A stretch of 64,000 nt of DNA, from NCBI GenBank assembly GCA_019694555.1, contig JAIBBS010000008.1, positions 1-64,000 of the forward strand. The letters are read 5' to 3'. This stretch comes from Nannocystaceae bacterium. Lineage in GTDB: Bacteria > Myxococcota_A > Polyangia > Nannocystales > Nannocystaceae. A program made the position numbers and the translations under genes. Below the pieces are notes generated by a model. It did no database searches. It saw nothing but the letters and a program-made list of their open reading frames with translations, and was not told the DNA's origin. Positions within the stretch are counted from its first letter, which is position 1. Each line of letters starts with the position of its first letter. This document shows positions 60,418-64,000 of the stretch, piece by piece.

Positions 60418-62634
60418 ATGACTGCTCGCTTCGCCGCGCTCGCGCAGCTGCTGCTGCGGCACCGCCGGATCGCCGCGATCGCGTGGCTCTTGCTGCTGGG
60501 GTTCGCGTTGGCCGGCGCGGCGCGGCTGCGCTTCGATCTGTCGTCGAAGGCATTCTACGGCGATGGCGATGCCGCGACCGCGGCACTCGAGGCCCTGCAG
60601 GCACGCTGGGGTCACGACGACGCGACCCTGGTCGTGGTCGCGGATGCACCCGACGAGGCCGGCGTGCTGACCCACGCGCGGCTGCACGCGATCCGAGCGC
60701 TGGCCGACGAGCTGCGCGCGCGCGACGAGGTCGAGCGTGTCGACACCGTCACCGACCACCCGGCCTCGGCTGCGGTCGCCGGCGGCTCGCGCCCGGCGCG
60801 GGCGTGGTTGCACAGCGCGCCGATCGTGCCGGTGTTGCTGGCGGCCGACGAGCGCAGCGCCGCGATCGCGGTGCGGCTGCGCTTCAGCTCCGACGCGCTC
60901 GAGCCCACCGTCGCCGCGGTCGAGGCGCTGCAGGCCGTGATCGGGGCGCACGACGGCGACGCGGGCCTGCGGCTGTACGCCGGCGGCCTGCCGGCCGTAC
61001 GCGCCGCGTTCGCGCGCACCAGCCTCGCAGACCAGCGCGTGCTGGTGCCGGTGTGCCTGGTGGTGGTGTCGCTGGTGCTGTCGCTGGCGCTGCGCCGCGC
61101 GTGGCAGGTGGTGGTGCCGCTGCTGCTCGCGCTGGTGCCGACGGTCGTGCTGCTGGGGCTGATGGGCTGGGCCGGCGTGCCGATCGGTCTGCTCAACCAG
61201 GGCTACTTCACGCTGCTGCCGGTCATCGCGCTCGCCGATGGCGTGCACCTGGTCACGCGCGTGGCCGAGCACGGCGCGAGCGCGCTGGACCGCGACGCTC
61301 GCGACGGCGCCATCGCCACCGGCTGCGGCCGCGTGGGCCTGTCGTGTCTGCTGACCAGCTCGACCACCGCGATCGGCTTCGCCTCGCTGGCGCTCTCGGG
61401 CATGCCGATGCTGCGCAGCTTCGGCGGCTGGGCGGCGCTGGGCGTGATGCTGGCGTTCGCCACGCTGCTCTTGCTCGCGCCGCTGCTGCTCGCACCGGTG
61501 CGCGACCTGGGCCCCGGCACCGCGCTGGTCGGCGACGAGCGGCACTGGCTCGCGCGCGCGACCGCGTTCGCGCGCACGCGCCCGTGGCCGACGCTGCTGC
61601 TGGCGATCACGCTGACCGCGGTGGCAGTGCTGGCGGCGCGGCGGGTCCCGATCGACAACCGCCTGTCGGACTTGGTCGACGCCGATCATCCGGCGTCGCG
61701 CGCGAGCGCTGCGATCGACGCGCGGCTGGGCGGCGTGCTCTCGCTCGAGCTCGAGCTGGTCGGGCCCGCCGGCCACTGGCGCGCACCCGAGCACGTGCGC
61801 GCGCTGGCCGAGCTGGAGGACGCGATCGCGACGCTGCCGCAGGTACGCGCGGTGATCGGACCGACGGTGATGTTGCGCGCCGCGGGTTCGCGGGTGGCCG
61901 ACGACGAGGCCGGCATCGTCCGCGGCTGGCGTCGGCTCGACGCCGCCGGCCTGCGCCGCGACGTGCTCGACGACGACGAGGGCATCGCCCACGTCAGCGT
62001 GCGCGTGCCCGACCTCGGCGGTCGCAGCTTCGAGGCCCTGGTCGCGACCATCACCGATCGGACCCACGCGCTCGCGGGCGTCACCGTGCACGCCGGCGGT
62101 ACCGCGGCGCTGGCCTACCGCGGCGTCAACCGCATCGCGACCGAGCTGCGCGACAGCATCCTGGGTGCGTTCGCGGTCATCACGATCGCGATCGGTGTGG
62201 CACTGCGCAGCGCCAGGGCCGGGCTGGCGGCGATCGTGCCCAACGCCGTGCCGCTGCTGCTCGGCTACGCTGCGTTCGCGCTGTGGCTCGATCACTTCGA
62301 CCCGCTCGGCGGTGTGATCCTGGCGGTGGCGCTGGGCATCGCGGTCGACGACACCATCCACCTGCTCGCGCGCACGCGCGAGCACCTGCACCAGGGACAC
62401 GCCACCGCGCACGCGCTCACGCTGGCGGTGGCGGGCGCGGGCCTGCCCTGCGCCGTGACCTCGGTGGTGCTGGCGGCGGGCCTGGCCAGCTTCACGCTGT
62501 CGAGCTTTCCACCGCTGCGTCAGCTCGGGGCCCTGGGCGCGCTGGTGATCGTGGTCGCGCTGGTGTGCGATCTGCTGCTGCTGCCCGCGATGGTCATGGT
62601 GCTGCGCCGCCGCGATCGCCCGCCGCGTGGCTGA
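60418..62634 (+). CDS. MMPL/RND-superfamily transporter
   Basis: A 738-residue inner-membrane protein with the tandem RND layout. One N-terminal helix (IAAIAWLLLLGFALAGAA) is followed by a large periplasmic loop, then a TM bundle from about residue 205 (VLVPVCLVVVSLVLSLALR) through VIALADGVHLVTRV (about 268). The second half repeats this, with VALGIAVDDTIHLLART at about 640, the DDxIH core of hydrophobe/amphiphile exporters. MMPL members move lipids and lipid-like molecules. It follows a lipoprotein gene and is convergent with the type III PKS/ICMT operon, overlapping it by 41 nt. A lipid cargo is inferred. Confidence 0.9.
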   Translation: MTARFAALAQLLLRHRRIAAIAWLLLLGFALAGAARLRFDLSSKAFYGDGDAATAALEALQARWGHDDATLVVVADAPDEAGVLTHARLHAIRALADELRARDEVERVDTVTDHPASAAVAGGSRPARAWLHSAPIVPVLLAADERSAAIAVRLRFSSDALEPTVAAVEALQAVIGAHDGDAGLRLYAGGLPAVRAAFARTSLADQRVLVPVCLVVVSLVLSLALRRAWQVVVPLLLALVPTVVLLGLMGWAGVPIGLLNQGYFTLLPVIALADGVHLVTRVAEHGASALDRDARDGAIATGCGRVGLSCLLTSSTTAIGFASLALSGMPMLRSFGGWAALGVMLAFATLLLLAPLLLAPVRDLGPGTALVGDERHWLARATAFARTRPWPTLLLAITLTAVAVLAARRVPIDNRLSDLVDADHPASRASAAIDARLGGVLSLELELVGPAGHWRAPEHVRALAELEDAIATLPQVRAVIGPTVMLRAAGSRVADDEAGIVRGWRRLDAAGLRRDVLDDDEGIAHVSVRVPDLGGRSFEALVATITDRTHALAGVTVHAGGTAALAYRGVNRIATELRDSILGAFAVITIAIGVALRSARAGLAAIVPNAVPLLLGYAAFALWLDHFDPLGGVILAVALGIAVDDTIHLLARTREHLHQGHATAHALTLAVAGAGLPCAVTSVVLAAGLASFTLSSFPPLRQLGALGALVIVVALVCDLLLLPAMVMVLRRRDRPPRG

Positions 62635-63136
62635 GCGCGCGGCGCTCGCAGGGGATCCGCACCAGCCCCAGCAGCGCTGCGTTCGCCACGCTGGCGAGCC
62701 ACGCCGTGGTCGTGGCACCGACCGACAGCGGCACCGCGGCCAGCTCGATCACGACCGCGAGGTAGTTGGGATGCGCGAGCCAGCGGTAGGGCCCGTGCCG
62801 CAGCGGCACGTCGCCGGGCACGACCAGCACGCGCGTGTTCCAGCGCTCGCCCAGGCTCGCGATGGCCCAGTAGCGCAGCAGCTGCGCGACCACGAAGGCA
62901 CCCAACCACAGCGGCCACGCCGGCGCCGGCGCGCCACCGCGCGTCAGTGCCTCGAGCGGCCACGCCACCAGCCAGCCACCGTGCAGCAGGAAGAACAGTG
63001 GATAGTGCGCGGCGCCGAACTCGACCGCACCGCGCGCGCGCGCGCGGGCCTCGTTGCGCCGCGCCAGCCGCAGCTCGGCGGCGCGCTGGATCGCGAGCAC
63101 GCCCACCAGCGTCGCGATCATCCCGGTGCCGCTCAT
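62594..63136 (-). CDS. Isoprenylcysteine carboxyl methyltransferase-family protein
   Basis: A 180-residue integral membrane methyltransferase of the ICMT/phospholipid-methyltransferase type. Four to five membrane segments surround the SAM-binding C-terminal motif GPYRWLAHPNYLAVVIELAA (about 114-133), with the RHP-N core typical of this superfamily; IPCERRAL follows near the end. In Streptomyces, SrsB, an ICMT-type enzyme, methylates phenolic lipids made by the type III PKS SrsA; the same order is seen here. The ATG overlaps the PKS stop by 4 nt (ATGA). Product methylation is inferred. Confidence 0.85.
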   Translation of the reverse strand: MSGTGMIATLVGVLAIQRAAELRLARRNEARARARGAVEFGAAHYPLFFLLHGGWLVAWPLEALTRGGAPAPAWPLWLGAFVVAQLLRYWAIASLGERWNTRVLVVPGDVPLRHGPYRWLAHPNYLAVVIELAAVPLSVGATTTAWLASVANAALLGLVRIPCERRALSHAAGDRGGAAP

Positions 63137-64000
63137 GCCTCGAACACCGCCGCCTCGGCGCAGAAGCCCGGGCCCAGACCGACCACCACGCCCAGGCCGC
63201 TGACACCTCGCGCGAGCAGCTGCTGCAGCACGAACAACGCCGTCGGGCTCGACATGTTGCCGCAGCGCTGCAGCACCGCGCGGGCCGGCGCGAGCTGTTC
63301 GTCGTCCAACCCCAGGCACTGCTGGTAGGCCGCGAGCACCTTGGCGCCGCCGGGGTGCAGCGCGAAGTGACGCAGCGCCTCGCGCGGTCGCTGCACGCCG
63401 TGCAGCGCCGCGGTGACGAACTCGGGCAGCATCGTCTGCACCAACGCGGGGATGCTGCGGGCGAAGCGGACCTGCAGGCCCTCGTCGCGCAGATCCCATC
63501 CCATGACGTCCTCGCTGTCGGGCAGCAGCTGCGCCGCACCGCCCAGGATGCGCGGCCCGGGGCCCTGGGGCGCGAGCACGGCCGCGGCGGCCCCGTCGGC
63601 GAACAACGCGGTCGCGACGAGGTTGCGGCGACTGCAATCGGCCGCGACGAAGGTCGCGCTGCAGATCTCCGCCGCGACCAGCAGCACCGGTCGCTGCAGT
63701 CCGCGGCACAGCGCTGCGGCACGCGCGAGTCCGGCGGCACCGCCGGCGCAGCCCAGGCCCCACAGCGGCAGCCGCTGCACGTCGCGCCGCAGGCCCAGCC
63801 GTGCCACCAACGCGGCGTCGAGGCTGGGTGTGGCGATGCCGGTGCTGGTGACCCACACGATCGCGGCGATGTCGGCGTGCGCCAGCTCGGCGTGCGCGAG
63901 TGCCTGCGTCGCGGCGGCGGTGCCGAGCTCGACCGCGCCCTCGGCCCACACCGCGTTCTTCTCCGCGAAGCTGCGCGGCGACTCGAACCATGCCAGCGGC
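63133..64000 (-). CDS. Type III polyketide synthase (chalcone/stilbene synthase family), 5'-truncated by the window edge
   Basis: Residues corresponding to the C-terminal two-thirds of a type III PKS; the N-terminus lies beyond base 64000. The catalytic triad is complete: the nucleophile Cys at 63748-63750 (GLGCAGGAAG), His at 63355-63357 (HPGGAKVL) and Asn at 63256-63258 (CGNMSSPTALFVL). The edge reads AWFESPRSFAEKNAVWAEG, typical of the family. The enzyme condenses malonyl-CoA units with an acyl starter, giving pyrones or resorcinols. It overlaps the ICMT-family gene by 4 nt, forming an operon. The starter and product are unknown; alkylpyrone or phenolic lipid is a fair guess. Confidence 0.9.
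   Translation of the reverse strand, partial: PLAWFESPRSFAEKNAVWAEGAVELGTAAATQALAHAELAHADIAAIVWVTSTGIATPSLDAALVARLGLRRDVQRLPLWGLGCAGGAAGLARAAALCRGLQRPVLLVAAEICSATFVAADCSRRNLVATALFADGAAAAVLAPQGPGPRILGGAAQLLPDSEDVMGWDLRDEGLQVRFARSIPALVQTMLPEFVTAALHGVQRPREALRHFALHPGGAKVLAAYQQCLGLDDEQLAPARAVLQRCGNMSSPTALFVLQQLLARGVSGLGVVVGLGPGFCAEAAVFEA

Overview
The window looks like a chromosomal segment of a high-GC, lipoprotein-rich predatory bacterium, most likely a myxobacterium and probably of the Nannocystineae (inference from gene content and codon use, not from a marker gene). The pointers are very strong G/C third-position bias, three Hanks-type Ser/Thr kinases fused to TPR arrays, a DUF4215-type Cys-rich repeat protein, two relatives of a myxobacterial small-protein family, and about 18 predicted lipoproteins with Ser/Gly/Thr-rich stalks. 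No tRNA, rRNA, CRISPR array, insertion sequence or phage gene was found.

Layout. 0-13 kb: ECF sigma factor, HHH/5'-nucleotidase lipoprotein, kinase 1, then a run of secreted lipoproteins and a VOC/bicupin protein. 13-22 kb: type VI secretion genes (tssB, tssC, and a tssA with a duplicated N-terminal domain), interrupted by a winged-helix protein, a PEBP lipoprotein and a PqqB-like metallo-hydrolase. 22-23.4 kb: a lower-GC SUFU-like gene and a patch of degraded coding sequence. 23.4-27 kb: kinase 2 with a small membrane protein. 27-34.9 kb: a helical membrane protein, purE-purK, a thioesterase/DUF2914/small-protein operon, a saccharopine-dehydrogenase-like enzyme and an amidohydrolase. 34.9-40 kb: kinase 3 and two lipoproteins. 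40-42.7 kb: a 58-residue protein, a geranylgeranyl-reductase-like flavoprotein and a HIT protein. 42.7-48.8 kb: a DUF4215 lipoprotein, a CrtC-like/prenyl-synthase fusion and hemN. 48.8-57 kb: a PHP-domain lipoprotein, a GT-C-like membrane protein, a polytopic membrane protein and an esterase-like lipoprotein. 57-60.4 kb: a DUF4331 protein split over two genes and Cys-rich lipoproteins. 60.4-64 kb: an MMPL/RND transporter convergent with an ICMT methyltransferase and a type III polyketide synthase that runs off the right edge.

Three groups stand out. The 816-residue CrtC-like plus polyprenyl-synthase fusion, overlapped by a small-protein gene, suggests a two-step isoprenoid enzyme on one chain. 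The TssB/TssC/TssA set lacks the rest of a type VI system, which must lie elsewhere if it works, and carries a doubled TssA N-terminus. The type III PKS/ICMT pair facing an MMPL exporter resembles a phenolic-lipid or alkylpyrone pathway. A TANNNT hexamer lies 6-17 nt before at least 12 start codons, which points to leaderless or very short-leader transcripts as a common mode here.
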